Counted from the stretch's first letter, positions 17,295 to 26,362 are shown. The stretch is 64,000 nucleotides of DNA from Nocardia carnea (GCF_029868855.1 NZ_JARWOV010000244.1:62001-126000); one strand, 5' to 3'. The notes: generated by a model not told the origin, from the sequence alone. Made by a program: numbers and translations.

Positions 17295-18607
17295 GCGCGA
17301 GTGGCGATCCACACGCCGGGGCGACCACCGCCTGTGCAGAGGTGACTCCTGGCGAACCCCGGCGTTTCGGTGCGGTCACCGGTGCTCCGGCCGACCGTTC
17401 TGGCTCCCGCCCGGAAAACCGCAACTCCGGGGGGCTGGATACGACCGTGTGGCGGCTGCGCGGATCACCCCTCGTCGCGGCGACTGCGCCGGGCCCGCTG
17501 ACCGGCCGGACCGTGGCGGTGAAGGATCTGTATGCCGTGGCGGGATTCGCCGTCGGCGCCGGGATCCCGGCTTATGCGGCGGATCAGCGGCCGGCGTCGG
17601 AGCACGCTCTCGCGGTGGCCGGATTATTGGCGGCCGGTGCGCAGGTCACCGGTATCGCGCATACCGACGAGTTCGCCTACAGCCTCACCGGCAGTAACGG
17701 CCGATACGGAATGCCGGTGAACCCTGCTGCACCGGCGTGTATTCCGGGCGGGTCCACCAGCGGTCCGGCCGTCGCCGTGGCCCGCGGCGAGGTGGATATC
17801 GGGCTGGGTACCGATACCGCCGGGTCCATCCGGGTGCCTGCCTCCTATCAAGGGCTGTGGGGTATCCGCACCACGCACGGGCGGGTCGGCACATCCGGAC
17901 TACTGCCGCTGGCACAGTCGTTCGACACCGTCGGCTGGATCACGGCGGACGGGGAAACACTGGCTGCCGTCGCGGATTGCCTGCTCGGTGCCGATACCGC
18001 TACCCCGGGCGGCTTTGCGGTCGACCACCGGCTGTGTGCCGGTGCCGATCCGGGGATCGCGACGGCGGTCCGGTCGGTGGCCGGCGCGCTCGACGCCGAA
18101 CCGGTGGACCTGCGACCACGCGACGAATGGATCGCCGCGTTCCGTGTGGTCCAGGCCTACGAGGCGTGGGCGAATCACGGGCAGTGGATAGCTCGCCGTC
18201 CCGGTGTCCTGGAACCCGATGTGGCAGAGCGTTTCGCCTTCGCCGCCACGGTCACCGCCGCACAGGCCGACGCCGCTCGGGCGGAGCTGGCCGCGGCCGC
18301 CGACCATATCCGGGCGGCACTCGGCAAGCGGGTCCTGCTGCTTCCGGCCGCGGCGACCCCGCCGCCGCTACGCACCGCCGGACCCGCAACCCATGAAGCT
18401 GTTCGGAGGCGCACCCTGCGCCTGACCTGTCTCGCGTCGATCGCGGGCCTGCCCGCGGTGACCCTGCCGCTGGGCCGCGATGAGGGTGGACCCAGCGGAG
18501 CGTGCCTCGTGGGTCCCGCGGGCACCGACCGTTCCCTGATCCGCCTTGCGCTCAGCAATGCCGCTGTTCCGGCCGCGGGGTCGCCGCACAGTGAGGAATC
18601 GATATGA
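17291..18607 (+). CDS. Amidase signature family hydrolase
   Basis: 438 residues from ATG 17291, overlapping the acetamidase stop (ATGA). The amidase Ser-cis-Ser-Lys triad is complete: Lys78 (VAVKDLY), Ser155 in GGSTSG and nucleophile Ser179 in GTDTAGSIRVPA, with the 24-residue Ser-Ser spacing usual for the family. Hydrolyses a C-N bond of an amide, ureido or imide compound in the cytoplasm. The first 50 residues are poorly conserved and rich in Ala, Gly and Arg. In an operon with acetamidase and a NitT/TauT-type importer. The exact substrate cannot be read; ureido acids from ring cleavage are one possibility. Confidence 0.88.
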   Translation: MSASGDPHAGATTACAEVTPGEPRRFGAVTGAPADRSGSRPENRNSGGLDTTVWRLRGSPLVAATAPGPLTGRTVAVKDLYAVAGFAVGAGIPAYAADQRPASEHALAVAGLLAAGAQVTGIAHTDEFAYSLTGSNGRYGMPVNPAAPACIPGGSTSGPAVAVARGEVDIGLGTDTAGSIRVPASYQGLWGIRTTHGRVGTSGLLPLAQSFDTVGWITADGETLAAVADCLLGADTATPGGFAVDHRLCAGADPGIATAVRSVAGALDAEPVDLRPRDEWIAAFRVVQAYEAWANHGQWIARRPGVLEPDVAERFAFAATVTAAQADAARAELAAAADHIRAALGKRVLLLPAAATPPPLRTAGPATHEAVRRRTLRLTCLASIAGLPAVTLPLGRDEGGPSGACLVGPAGTDRSLIRLALSNAAVPAAGSPHSEESI

Positions 18608-19575
18608 AACGTCCACTCCACCAGCTGCTCTCGGCTGTCTGCGTCCTATTTCTCGTGGTCACCGGATTGACGGGCTGTATCGCCACCCCCGACAGCGCAG
18701 GCGGCGCGCCCGGCGCCGTCCGGATCGGGACGCTGCGCGGCCAGCCCCACCTGTACGCGCCGTACTTCATGCAGCGGTTCGCCCCGGCGGGCACCACCTA
18801 CGAAATAGTCCTGTTCGAGAATTCGCCCGACATAAAGAACGCGCTGGCTTCCGGCGCCGTCGATATCGGAGTACTGGGCGCGCCCGCGATGCTCGCCGGT
18901 ATCGCGGCCGACCAGGAGGTCGCGATCATCGCCTCCGCCGCCGACGGCGGATCCGGGTTCGTCGGCCGGCCGGATATCCGCACCCCGCAGGACCTGCGCG
19001 GTAAACGGATCGGCTTCCCGGCCGGATCCTCGCAGGAGATCGCCCTGAAACTCACGTTGCGGGCACACGACCTCGACCCGGAAACCGACGTACAACTGGT
19101 GAACCTCGCGTACTCGGATATGGCCGGCGCCTACACCGCCGGCCGCGTCGATGCCTTCCTCAGCGCCGAAATGGGGGTGTCCATCGCCCGGCAGGCCGGT
19201 GCACACCAGATCCTCTCGCCGTACGAGACACCCATCGGCGCCACCAACATCGTTCTCGGCGGTAACGGAGGGTTCCTCGACGAACATCCCGATCGGGCGG
19301 CCGAGACGGTCCGGAGCTTCACACGTGCCATCGAATTCATGCAGGGCGACCACGACGCCTGGGCGGCCGGGCTGGTCGAAACCTTCGGAATGGAACGCGC
19401 GGTAACCGATATCGCCATCCAGAATGTGATGCTGCGCTGGGAACTCGACGACGAATTCCGGCAGCGCGTCGCGGAACTGGCCCGGCAGATGGTGCAGTTC
19501 GACCAACTGCCCACCGCGCCCGATACGTCGAAGGTCTTCCGGACCGAATTCCTCGACACCCCGGCGAGCCGGTGA
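18604..19575 (+). CDS. ABC transporter substrate-binding lipoprotein (NitT/TauT, SsuA-like)
   Basis: 323 residues; ATG 18604 overlaps the amidase stop. An N-terminal signal ending in the lipobox LTGC (Cys22) predicts a lipoprotein anchored outside the membrane. The mature part has the type-2 periplasmic fold typical of the NMT1/SsuA group: IGTLRGQPHLYAPYF, SGAVDIGVLGAPAMLAG, DLRGKRIGFPAGSSQE. It feeds the permease and ATPase that follow directly. The ligand is most likely a small amide or nitrogen heterocycle, judged from neighbours. Confidence 0.87.
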   Translation: MKRPLHQLLSAVCVLFLVVTGLTGCIATPDSAGGAPGAVRIGTLRGQPHLYAPYFMQRFAPAGTTYEIVLFENSPDIKNALASGAVDIGVLGAPAMLAGIAADQEVAIIASAADGGSGFVGRPDIRTPQDLRGKRIGFPAGSSQEIALKLTLRAHDLDPETDVQLVNLAYSDMAGAYTAGRVDAFLSAEMGVSIARQAGAHQILSPYETPIGATNIVLGGNGGFLDEHPDRAAETVRSFTRAIEFMQGDHDAWAAGLVETFGMERAVTDIAIQNVMLRWELDDEFRQRVAELARQMVQFDQLPTAPDTSKVFRTEFLDTPASR

Positions 19576-20477
19576 TGGCCACGGTGGACACCCGGGCCGA
19601 GCCGGTGACCGGGCCGCGCGAACCCGGAACCGCGGCAGGCGAGCACTCCGACCGGACAACACGGCGGACCCGCTACGGTGCGCGCGTCGCCGCGGTGCTC
19701 TGGGCGCTTCCGGTACCCCTACTGGTGCTGCTGCTGTGGGATAGGGGTGTCGGCGGCGGCTGGACTCTCCCGTTCGGTATCCAGATGCAATTCCTGCCGA
19801 CCCCCTACGATGTGGCGCGCCGCCTCGCCGACCTCGCCGTGGGCGGGATAGTCGAGGACAGCTACAGCGGCACCCTGTGGTTGCACCTGTATGCCAGCAC
19901 GCTGCGGGTGGTGCAGGGTTTCGCGATAGCGGCGGCCGTCGCGGTGCCGCTCGGCATCCTGATGGGTCGTTCGCGGACCGTGAACCGGATGCTCGAACCG
20001 ACCCTCGGCCTGGTGCGGCCGATCCCTGTCACCGCGTGGGCGCCGCTGTCGCTGCTGATCATCGGGTTCGGTGACCGGGCGACCATTTTCCTGGTGTTCC
20101 TGGCCGCGGTGTTCTCCATCCTCATCAACACCGTCGCCGGGGTGCGGTCGGTGCCGGGCCGGCTGTTCGAGGCTGCCGCCATGCTCGGCACCCCGCCGGC
20201 GCAGACTTTGTACAAGGTGGTGCTGCCCGCGGCCGTACCCACGATCGTCTCCGGGCTCCGGATCGCGCTCGGACTCTCCTGGGTGATCCTGGTGGTCGGT
20301 GAAACCGTCGGTATCCGCGTGGGTTTGGGTGCGCTGATCACCCAGGCCCGGGAACAGTCGCGTACCGACCTCATCGTCGCCGTGATGATCGTGATCGGCC
20401 TGGCCGGATTCCTCGCCGACCGGATCATGATGCTGGCCGTCCGGCTGCTCGTGGGCCGCCGCCCGCTTCTCCCATGA
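19575..20477 (+). CDS. ABC transporter permease (NitT/TauT, SsuC-like)
   Basis: 300 residues. ATG 19575 overlaps the TGA of the binding-protein gene; a GTG one codon earlier is an alternative. About six transmembrane helices and the EAA loop (EAAAMLGTPPAQTLYKVVLPAAVPTIVSGLRIALG) for contact with the ATPase. The N-terminal 30 residues are cytoplasmic and polar. Forms an importer with the proteins encoded on either side. Confidence 0.88.
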   Translation: MATVDTRAEPVTGPREPGTAAGEHSDRTTRRTRYGARVAAVLWALPVPLLVLLLWDRGVGGGWTLPFGIQMQFLPTPYDVARRLADLAVGGIVEDSYSGTLWLHLYASTLRVVQGFAIAAAVAVPLGILMGRSRTVNRMLEPTLGLVRPIPVTAWAPLSLLIIGFGDRATIFLVFLAAVFSILINTVAGVRSVPGRLFEAAAMLGTPPAQTLYKVVLPAAVPTIVSGLRIALGLSWVILVVGETVGIRVGLGALITQAREQSRTDLIVAVMIVIGLAGFLADRIMMLAVRLLVGRRPLLP

Positions 20478-20502
20478 CCTCCCGCACGGATCAGGTGATC
20501 GT

Positions 20503-21309
20503 ATGAAGATCTATTCCACCCGCCGCCGCCCGCACCGGCCGGCCCGGATCGTGCTCGACGGGCTCGGCAAGAGATACCCCGGTACCGCGGGGCCCGCGGT
20601 CGAGGGCGTCACGCTCGATATCGCCGCCGGTGAATTCGTCTGCGTCGTCGGCGCCAGCGGCTGCGGGAAATCCACCCTGCTGCGGATTCTCGCCGGTTTC
20701 GAAACCGTCACACAGGGTACGGTGACCGTCGGCGACGAACCGGTGACCGGGCCCGGCCCCGACCGCGGCGTCGTTTTCCAGGACTACGGGTTGTTCCCGT
20801 GGCTCACCGTCGCCGAGAACGTCGCCTACGGTCCGAAACAGGCCCGGATGACCCGCGACGATATCCGCGAAATCACCGCCCGCTGCCTCGCAACCGTCGG
20901 CCTGACCCGTGTACGCGATTCCTTCCCGCACCAGCTCTCCGGCGGTATGCAGCAGCGCGTCGCCATCGCGCGGGTACTGGCCAACCGGCCCGCCGTCCTG
21001 CTCATGGACGAACCGTTCGGTGCGCTGGACGCGTTGACCCGCAGCGATATGCAGGCCGAACTCGGCCGGATCCACCGGGATTCGGGGGTCACGGTCGTTT
21101 TCGTCACGCACAGTGTCGAGGAAGCGGTGTTCCTCTCGGATCGAGTGGTGGTCATGGCCGGCGGCACCGCGCACGGCACGGCCGGTCATATCCGCGAGGT
21201 AGTCGGGATCGACCTACCCCGCGAGCGTGAGGTGACGGCCCCGGAGTTCAACGACTACCAGCGCCGGATCGACGCGCTCATCCACCAAGGCAACCGGTCG
21301 GCCGCCTGA
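20503..21309 (+). CDS. ABC transporter ATP-binding protein (NitT/TauT, SsuB-like)
   Basis: 268 residues. Walker A GASGCGKST near residue 50, Q-loop VVFQDYGLFPW, signature LSGGMQQRVAIARVLA, Walker B VLLMDEPFGALDALTR, and the switch His in FVTHSVEEAVFLSDRVVVM. Last gene of the amide operon, 25 bases after the permease. Energises import by the upstream lipoprotein/permease pair. Confidence 0.9.
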   Translation: MKIYSTRRRPHRPARIVLDGLGKRYPGTAGPAVEGVTLDIAAGEFVCVVGASGCGKSTLLRILAGFETVTQGTVTVGDEPVTGPGPDRGVVFQDYGLFPWLTVAENVAYGPKQARMTRDDIREITARCLATVGLTRVRDSFPHQLSGGMQQRVAIARVLANRPAVLLMDEPFGALDALTRSDMQAELGRIHRDSGVTVVFVTHSVEEAVFLSDRVVVMAGGTAHGTAGHIREVVGIDLPREREVTAPEFNDYQRRIDALIHQGNRSAA

Positions 21310-21611
21310 CGGCAACGGGATGCGGAGTCGGCCGCATCGACACTCGATCCCACTACCGCCTCACCCGGTGCCATCCGATGGGCCGTGTCCGGAAACGGGG
21401 CCGACGCTGCTGCCGGTGGTGGGGCCGCCGACCCGTAGGCGGCAGTAACTAGCTCTCGGCTACGGCGGCGACTGTGACGAAGGCGTCGAACACGGCGATG
21501 CCGCGATCGTCGTCGAAGGGCACCTCGGCGGCAGAGGCCTCGGCGCGGCATCCGCGTATGCGTTTGCGGTGCCCGGGCCCCGACCCGGTCAGTGGGCAGC
21601 GGGGCTCCACC
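21310..21611. other. Intergenic region between convergent operons
   Basis: About 300 bases between the end of the first ABC operon and the end of the amidohydrolase gene on the other strand. I see no convincing gene, RNA or strong terminator hairpin in it; the short open frames here lack ribosome binding sites. Confidence 0.4.
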
Positions 21612-23228
21612 TCACATATGCATCGCCGGGAGCAGGTGATGAGTGCGGGTGGTTTGCGCGACGACTCTCCCCGCCTTGATCACGTAGCACCGGTCCGGCC
21701 GATCGAGCAGGGCGTCGGCGACTCGATACGTGGACAGCACGACCAGATCGGCGTCGGCGCCCACTCGCAGACCGTAGCGGTCGCCGATACCGATCACGGC
21801 GGCGGCTTCGTAGGTCGCCATACCGAGGACGCGGGTGAGATCTTCGGGGCCCGCCAGATGCGCGGTCTGGGCCAGGAACAGGCCGATATCCAGCAGGTCG
21901 GCATTGCCGTACGGGGTGAAGGCGTTGCGAATATTGTTCGACGAGAAGGCACTTCGCACGCCCGCCGCCCAGAGTTCGCGGACCGGCGCGATACCGCGGC
22001 GGATGTTCGCGGTGTCGGTGCGCCCGCCCAGGAACATATCGGTGGCCGGGAGCGGAACCACGGCCACACCTGCCTCGGCGAGGCGGCGCAGCACCCGGTG
22101 GCGGTCGGCGGGCGGGCGGGCGGCCAAGGAGGTCGCGTGGCCCATGGTGACCCGGCCACCCATTCCGGTGCGTTCGGTGACGTCGGCGATGTAATCGGCC
22201 AGTGCGAAGCGGGGGTCGGCGGTGTCGTCGGCGAAATCGGCGTGCAGGTCGACCGGGACGCCGAATTCGGCGGCCAGATCGAAGACCAGATCGATATGCC
22301 GACGGCACTGTGCCACCGAGTCCTCGTTGTAGGTGCAGCCACCGATCACCTCGGCGCCCGCGTTCAGCGCCTGCCGGAGCAGGCCGAGAGTACCGGGCGC
22401 ACGGAGGATCCCCTCTTGCGGAAACGCGACGATCTGCAGGTCGATCCGGCCACGGAACTCCGCGCGCAGCTCGAGCAGGGTGTCGACCCCCAGCAATCCG
22501 ACGATCGGGTCGACATCCGGGTGAGCCCGAATCATGGTGGTGCCGTGGGTGATTGCTTGTTCGAGCACTCGGCGGGCCCGGTCGCGGATCGCGGCGGCGG
22601 TGAAATCCCGTTTCAGTTCCGCGGTGACGGCGATCGCCTGGGCGAGCGTCCCGTCGCCGCTTCGCTCGCGGTCGAGGAGGGCCTTGTCGAGATGGACATG
22701 GGATTCGATCAAACCGGGTATCACCACGCGAGCCGCGCAGTCGATCTCCTGTTCGGCGGTGCACGCAAGATCCGGGCCGATCGCGGTGATCACGCCGCCG
22801 GTGACCGCGATATCCACGAGTGGGGCCGCATCGTCGATATGCGCGTTGCGCAGCAGCAGGTCGGCCGGAGTGCTGTCCACCGGATCTGCCGGGGCGCTGT
22901 GCCGCGGGTTCGCCGTGCTGTCCGAGCCGGGATCTCCGGTGCCGCGGTGCGCTTCTGCCGTGGTACGCGGTAACCGGATCCCCAGCGTGCTGGATACCGG
23001 GGTGGCCCGGCCGCTGGGCAGGGAATTCGCGGTGGTTCTGCTGCCGCCGAGTGGGGGCGCGCCGCGGGTGGAAGCCGCGACACTTCCCGCGGTGGCGGAA
23101 GTCGCAGTGGTGCCCCCGTGGGCTGGCATCCCGTTGCCGCCGGCCGAGCACGTTGTCCCGAGGTGGGGCAGCGGCTCGGGTGCCCGATGGACCGAACTCC
23201 GATCGTGCTGCGGCAGCGGATTCGGCAT
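21612..23228 (-). CDS. Cytosine-deaminase-like amidohydrolase with a 120-residue N-terminal extension
   Basis: 538 residues. The catalytic part begins near residue 122 (PADLLLRNAHIDD). Metal-site residues: HVH at 177-179, His329 (DLHADF) and His364 (MGHATS). At the place where cytosine deaminases and the paralogue at 25108 have an Asp (GND), this protein has Asn (SSNNIRN, Asn432). The first 120 residues are rich in Pro, Ser, Thr, Gly and Ala and look disordered. ATG 23228 is nevertheless the best start because gggaggt lies six bases upstream and the operator at 23264 lies just before it; an internal GTG at 22880 has no such site. Likely acts on a cyclic amidine or N-alkylated ring compound. 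Confidence 0.78.
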   Translation of the reverse strand: MPNPLPQHDRSSVHRAPEPLPHLGTTCSAGGNGMPAHGGTTATSATAGSVAASTRGAPPLGGSRTTANSLPSGRATPVSSTLGIRLPRTTAEAHRGTGDPGSDSTANPRHSAPADPVDSTPADLLLRNAHIDDAAPLVDIAVTGGVITAIGPDLACTAEQEIDCAARVVIPGLIESHVHLDKALLDRERSGDGTLAQAIAVTAELKRDFTAAAIRDRARRVLEQAITHGTTMIRAHPDVDPIVGLLGVDTLLELRAEFRGRIDLQIVAFPQEGILRAPGTLGLLRQALNAGAEVIGGCTYNEDSVAQCRRHIDLVFDLAAEFGVPVDLHADFADDTADPRFALADYIADVTERTGMGGRVTMGHATSLAARPPADRHRVLRRLAEAGVAVVPLPATDMFLGGRTDTANIRRGIAPVRELWAAGVRSAFSSNNIRNAFTPYGNADLLDIGLFLAQTAHLAGPEDLTRVLGMATYEAAAVIGIGDRYGLRVGADADLVVLSTYRVADALLDRPDRCYVIKAGRVVAQTTRTHHLLPAMHM

Positions 23229-23263
23229 CGATACCTCCCAGAGCGGCTGATTACGTCACCGTT

Positions 23264-23273
23264 TTGTATACGA
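23264..23273. promoter_or_regulatory. Putative FCD/GntR operator (TCGTATACGA type)
   Basis: ttgtatacga, nine of ten bases as in the perfect palindromes at 24301 and 26353. It lies 36 bases upstream of the amidohydrolase start, in the 86-base gap after the FCD regulator gene. Confidence 0.5.
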
Positions 23274-23314
23274 CCCCTCTGTTTCCGGTAATGCGGTGAA
23301 ATGCTTCGCGGGCG

Positions 23315-23980
23315 TTACGAACCCGACCCTGCCGGCGTGGAACGGCGCTCGCGAAGCCGATAGGCGGCGGTCGCATGGGCGATGTGCTCGGTGACCAGCC
23401 GCTGGGCGAGCGCCGCGTCCTTCGCTTCCAGTGCGGCACAGATGTGCTCGTGCTCAGCCCAGGAATCACCGGCCCGGCGGGGTAGTTCCACCGCGTACAC
23501 CCAGGCGATCTTCCAGCCGAGCTGGGTGATCAGCTGGGTCAGCAGGGTACTACCGGACGCTTCGGCCAGGACCTCGTGGAATCTGCTGTTCAGCCTGGTC
23601 AGCTCGTCGAGCCGGCCCGTGCGCACGGCGTCCTGGCCGAGCGCGGTGAGTTCCTTGAGCCGGCCGAGTTGTTCAGGGGTGCGCCGCAGCGCGGCGCGGC
23701 TCGCGCACAGGGGTTCCAGCAGCGCGCGGATCTCGAGCAGGTCGGCCGCCTCGGCCTCGGTGAGCTCGGCGACGAACGTCCCGGCGTAAGGGCGCGAAAA
23801 GGCGAAACCCTCGGCTTCCAGGGTGCGCAGCGCCTCTCGTACGGGGACGCGGGAGACGCCGTAACTCTCGGCGATCGTGTCCTCGGTCAGCCGCTGACCG
23901 GGCGCGAAGGCGCCGTTGATGATGTCCTCGCGGATAGCGCGGCACACCTGCTGTTTGGTCATCCGCGGGTTACTGGCCAC
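23315..23980 (-). CDS. GntR-family regulator with FCD effector domain
   Basis: 221 residues from GTG 23980, which has gaggac just upstream; ATG 23962 is the alternative. Winged helix: REDIINGAFAPGQRLTEDTIAESYGVSRVPVREALRTLEAEGF. FCD domain with the metal-ligand pattern N-x3-FH (LNSRFHEVL), WAEHEHICAAL and EHIAHATAAY. Flanked by the two halves of a catabolic region whose promoters carry TCGTATACGA palindromes, so it is the probable regulator of the amidohydrolase, TSUP and ABC genes. Assignment of those sites to this protein is inferred from location. Confidence 0.85.
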   Translation of the reverse strand: MASNPRMTKQQVCRAIREDIINGAFAPGQRLTEDTIAESYGVSRVPVREALRTLEAEGFAFSRPYAGTFVAELTEAEAADLLEIRALLEPLCASRAALRRTPEQLGRLKELTALGQDAVRTGRLDELTRLNSRFHEVLAEASGSTLLTQLITQLGWKIAWVYAVELPRRAGDSWAEHEHICAALEAKDAALAQRLVTEHIAHATAAYRLRERRSTPAGSGS

Positions 23981-24340
23981 ATCGTCCTCGGCTCGGTGGG
24001 TCGGGGGCGTGGTCGGATACGATCCGGCGCCCGGTTCTTCCAACTGGATACCAGGTGTGCGCCTGGGTTGCCGGTGGGGGTTGTCCCGGTCACCTGCTCG
24101 GTACGGCGGAACGGTGCCGCCGTGGTCCGGTCGCGGTTGCCCGGTTGCGTCCTGAAACGCCTGTTCGCTGCCCGGTTCGGCCGCTGCTACGGGCACAGGG
24201 GCGTGCGTGCGACGGCCTCCGGGCGCCGGCGTCGGCACAAGATTGTGGCGAGTCGTTGTCTGCCGGACCGCGGGTGCTCGGCGGGCGCGAAGTCACCCTT
24301 TCGTATACGATCCAGTCTCACTTCGGATGGGAGGGATGCT
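23981..24340. other. Divergent intergenic region with operator
   Basis: About 360 bases between the FCD regulator and the TSUP permease, transcribed away from each other. It holds the perfect palindrome at 24301-24310 and the permease ribosome binding site gggaggg (24329-24335). No supported gene is visible; the frames open here are continuations of the flanking genes without start signals. Confidence 0.5.
24301..24310. promoter_or_regulatory. Putative FCD/GntR operator TCGTATACGA (perfect palindrome)
   Basis: tcgtatacga, 30 bases upstream of the TSUP permease ATG. Identical to the site at 26353-26362 and one mismatch from 23264-23273. Confidence 0.6.
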
Positions 24341-25084
24341 ATGGATCCCGCGTACGCGGTTCTGCTGTTGGTGGCCGGTTTCGGCGCCGGTGTCTGCAAT
24401 GCCATCGCCGGTGGTGGCAGCCTGCTGTCGTTTCCCGCGCTGCTGGCCACCGGACTGCCGCCCGTCACCGCGACGGTGACCAACGCCGTGGCTGTCTGGC
24501 CCGGGTACCTGGGTGGCGCGGCAGCCCTGCGTTCCCGGCTCACCGAACACCGCAGCCTGCTCCCGCGATTGGTCCTCACCGGCACGGCCGGCGCCGTCGG
24601 TGGTGTGATCGCACTGCTGGCCGCGCCGCCCGAGGTGTTCGCCGCGCTGGTGCCGTACCTGGTGTTGGCGGCCACCGCCCTGTTCGCAGCTCAGCCGATG
24701 ATTTCGCGGCGGCTCACCGAGAAGGGCGGCGATTCCCGGTTCACCCTTTTCGCCGGAGTTTTTCTGGGCGGTGTCTACGGCGCGTACTTCAACGGTGGCA
24801 TGGGCATCGTGTTGCTGACAGCCCTCGCGCTCGGTATCGATGCCTCGATCAACCTGCTCAACGGCCTCAAGAGTGCGCTCACGCTGACCGTTTCGACCAC
24901 CGCGACCGTGGCCGTGGCGCTTTTCGGGCCCGTCGAATGGTGGTCCGTCGCCGTGCTGGCACCCGCGTGCCTGGCCGGCGGAACCGTCGGCGCGAAGATC
25001 GCCGACCGGTTGCGCCCCGGCGTTTTCCGCGCCGTGGTCATCGTCTTCGGTGCCGGTGCGGGCACCGCCATGTTGTTCACCTGA
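24341..25084 (+). CDS. TSUP-family (TauE/SafE) membrane transporter
   Basis: 247 residues from ATG 24341, with gggaggg about six bases upstream. About eight hydrophobic helices; two repeat halves beginning with GFGAGVCNAIAGGGSLLSFP and GVFLGGVYGAYFNGGMGI, the glycine-rich signatures of TauE/SafE-type permeases (sulfonate, sulfite or organic anion movement). It precedes the amidohydrolase at 25108 by 23 bases and probably shares its transcript, so it may export or import the product or substrate of that enzyme. Confidence 0.85.
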   Translation: MDPAYAVLLLVAGFGAGVCNAIAGGGSLLSFPALLATGLPPVTATVTNAVAVWPGYLGGAAALRSRLTEHRSLLPRLVLTGTAGAVGGVIALLAAPPEVFAALVPYLVLAATALFAAQPMISRRLTEKGGDSRFTLFAGVFLGGVYGAYFNGGMGIVLLTALALGIDASINLLNGLKSALTLTVSTTATVAVALFGPVEWWSVAVLAPACLAGGTVGAKIADRLRPGVFRAVVIVFGAGAGTAMLFT

Positions 25085-25107
25085 ACCGCTCGACAGAAGG
25101 AAACCCA

Positions 25108-26352
25108 GTGTCCGATTCCTTGCTCCGCGATATGCCCGATTCCTCGGTCCGCGATGCGCCCGACCTCCTGCTTCGCAACGGCCGCCCGTGGACGCCCGGA
25201 CAGCCCGTCGATACGGCCGACATTCTGATCCGGGGCGGCCGGATCGAGCAGATCGGTGTGGGCCTGACCGCGCCGGATACCGAAACCGTGGACCTCGACG
25301 GGGCGCTGGTGCTGCCCGGTTTCGTCGACACCCACTGTCACCTGGACAAAACTCTGTGGGGCGGTCCCTGGGTGCCCAATACGGGGGGTCGCTCGCTGGC
25401 GGGCCGGATCGCCAACGGTGAGGGCCGGCGCGCGGAACTCGGTATCCCCAACCCGGACTACGCGGCCGGTCTGCTCGCGACCATGGTCACCGGCGGGACC
25501 GCGTATGTGCGCAGCCATATCGATATCGACCCGTCGGTGGGCCTGGCGGGAGTCGAGTCGGTCCGGGCCGCCGCCGACCGCCACCGCGACCGGGTCGATG
25601 TCGAGCTGGTGGCATTTCCCCAGGGGGGTCTGATCAGCCGCCCCGGGGTGGCCGATCTGCTGGCCGCGGCTCTCGCCGACGGTGTCGAGGTGGTGGGCGG
25701 TATCGACCCTGCCGGTTTCGACGGGGACCCGACCGGACAGCTCGATGTGATCTTCGGTCTGGCCGAACGGTTCGGCGCCAAGGTCGATATCCACCTGCAC
25801 GATCCCGGAAACCTGGGTGCCTGGGAGTTCGACCTGATCATCGAGCGCACCCGGGCCACCGGGCTGGCCGGTCGCGTGACAATCAGTCACGCCTACGCCA
25901 TGGGTGCGCTGCCGCCCGCCGAGCAGCAGCGGATCGCCGAAAGCCTGGCGGAGGCGGGTGTGGCCATGGTGACCTGTGCGGTCGGCGATGCCCCGGTGGT
26001 CCCATTGCGCGTGATGCACGCGGCCGGCGCGACCCTCGCGCTGGGCAACGACGGTATCCGCGATCTGTGGACCCCGTACGGCGACGGTGACATGCTGCGC
26101 CGGATCAGCACGGTTGCCTTCCGTGACCGGCTGCTGGCCGACGAGGAGATCGAACTCGCGCTCACCGCCGGAACACACGGCGGTGCAGAGGTTCTGGGCC
26201 TCACCGATTACGGCTTGCGACCGGGTGCCCGCGCCGATCTGCTCACCGTGCAGGCGCCCGCTCCCGCGGCCGCGGTGGTCGGTGTTCCGGTTCGGGGGCT
26301 GGTCGTCAAAGGTGGTCGTGTGGTCGTCCGTGACGGCCAACTCGTCGATTGA
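25108..26352 (+). CDS. Cytosine-deaminase-like amidohydrolase
   Basis: 414 residues from GTG 25108, with agaagg seven bases upstream. Metal-dependent amidohydrolase with HCH at residues 76-78 (DTHCHLDKT), His229/His231 (DIHLHD), His261 (ISHAYAMG) and a conserved Asp315 (LGNDGIRDLW). This full set predicts an active hydrolase or deaminase of a cyclic C-N bond. The N-terminus holds a short imperfect repeat (SLLRDMPD, SVRDAPD, LLLRNG). Paralogue of the enzyme at 21612, which differs at the Asp. Co-transcribed with the TSUP permease. Confidence 0.85.
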   Translation: MSDSLLRDMPDSSVRDAPDLLLRNGRPWTPGQPVDTADILIRGGRIEQIGVGLTAPDTETVDLDGALVLPGFVDTHCHLDKTLWGGPWVPNTGGRSLAGRIANGEGRRAELGIPNPDYAAGLLATMVTGGTAYVRSHIDIDPSVGLAGVESVRAAADRHRDRVDVELVAFPQGGLISRPGVADLLAAALADGVEVVGGIDPAGFDGDPTGQLDVIFGLAERFGAKVDIHLHDPGNLGAWEFDLIIERTRATGLAGRVTISHAYAMGALPPAEQQRIAESLAEAGVAMVTCAVGDAPVVPLRVMHAAGATLALGNDGIRDLWTPYGDGDMLRRISTVAFRDRLLADEEIELALTAGTHGGAEVLGLTDYGLRPGARADLLTVQAPAPAAAVVGVPVRGLVVKGGRVVVRDGQLVD

Positions 26353-26362
26353 TCGTATACGA
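26353..26362. promoter_or_regulatory. Putative FCD/GntR operator TCGTATACGA (perfect palindrome)
   Basis: tcgtatacga starts immediately after the amidohydrolase stop and 58 bases before the ATPase gene, marking a separate promoter for the second ABC operon. Confidence 0.6.

Noticed and set aside
24055..25107. N-terminal extension of the amidohydrolase frame across the TSUP gene
   Set aside because: The frame is open, but it overlaps the whole TSUP permease; GTG 25108 has a ribosome binding site and begins where family similarity begins.
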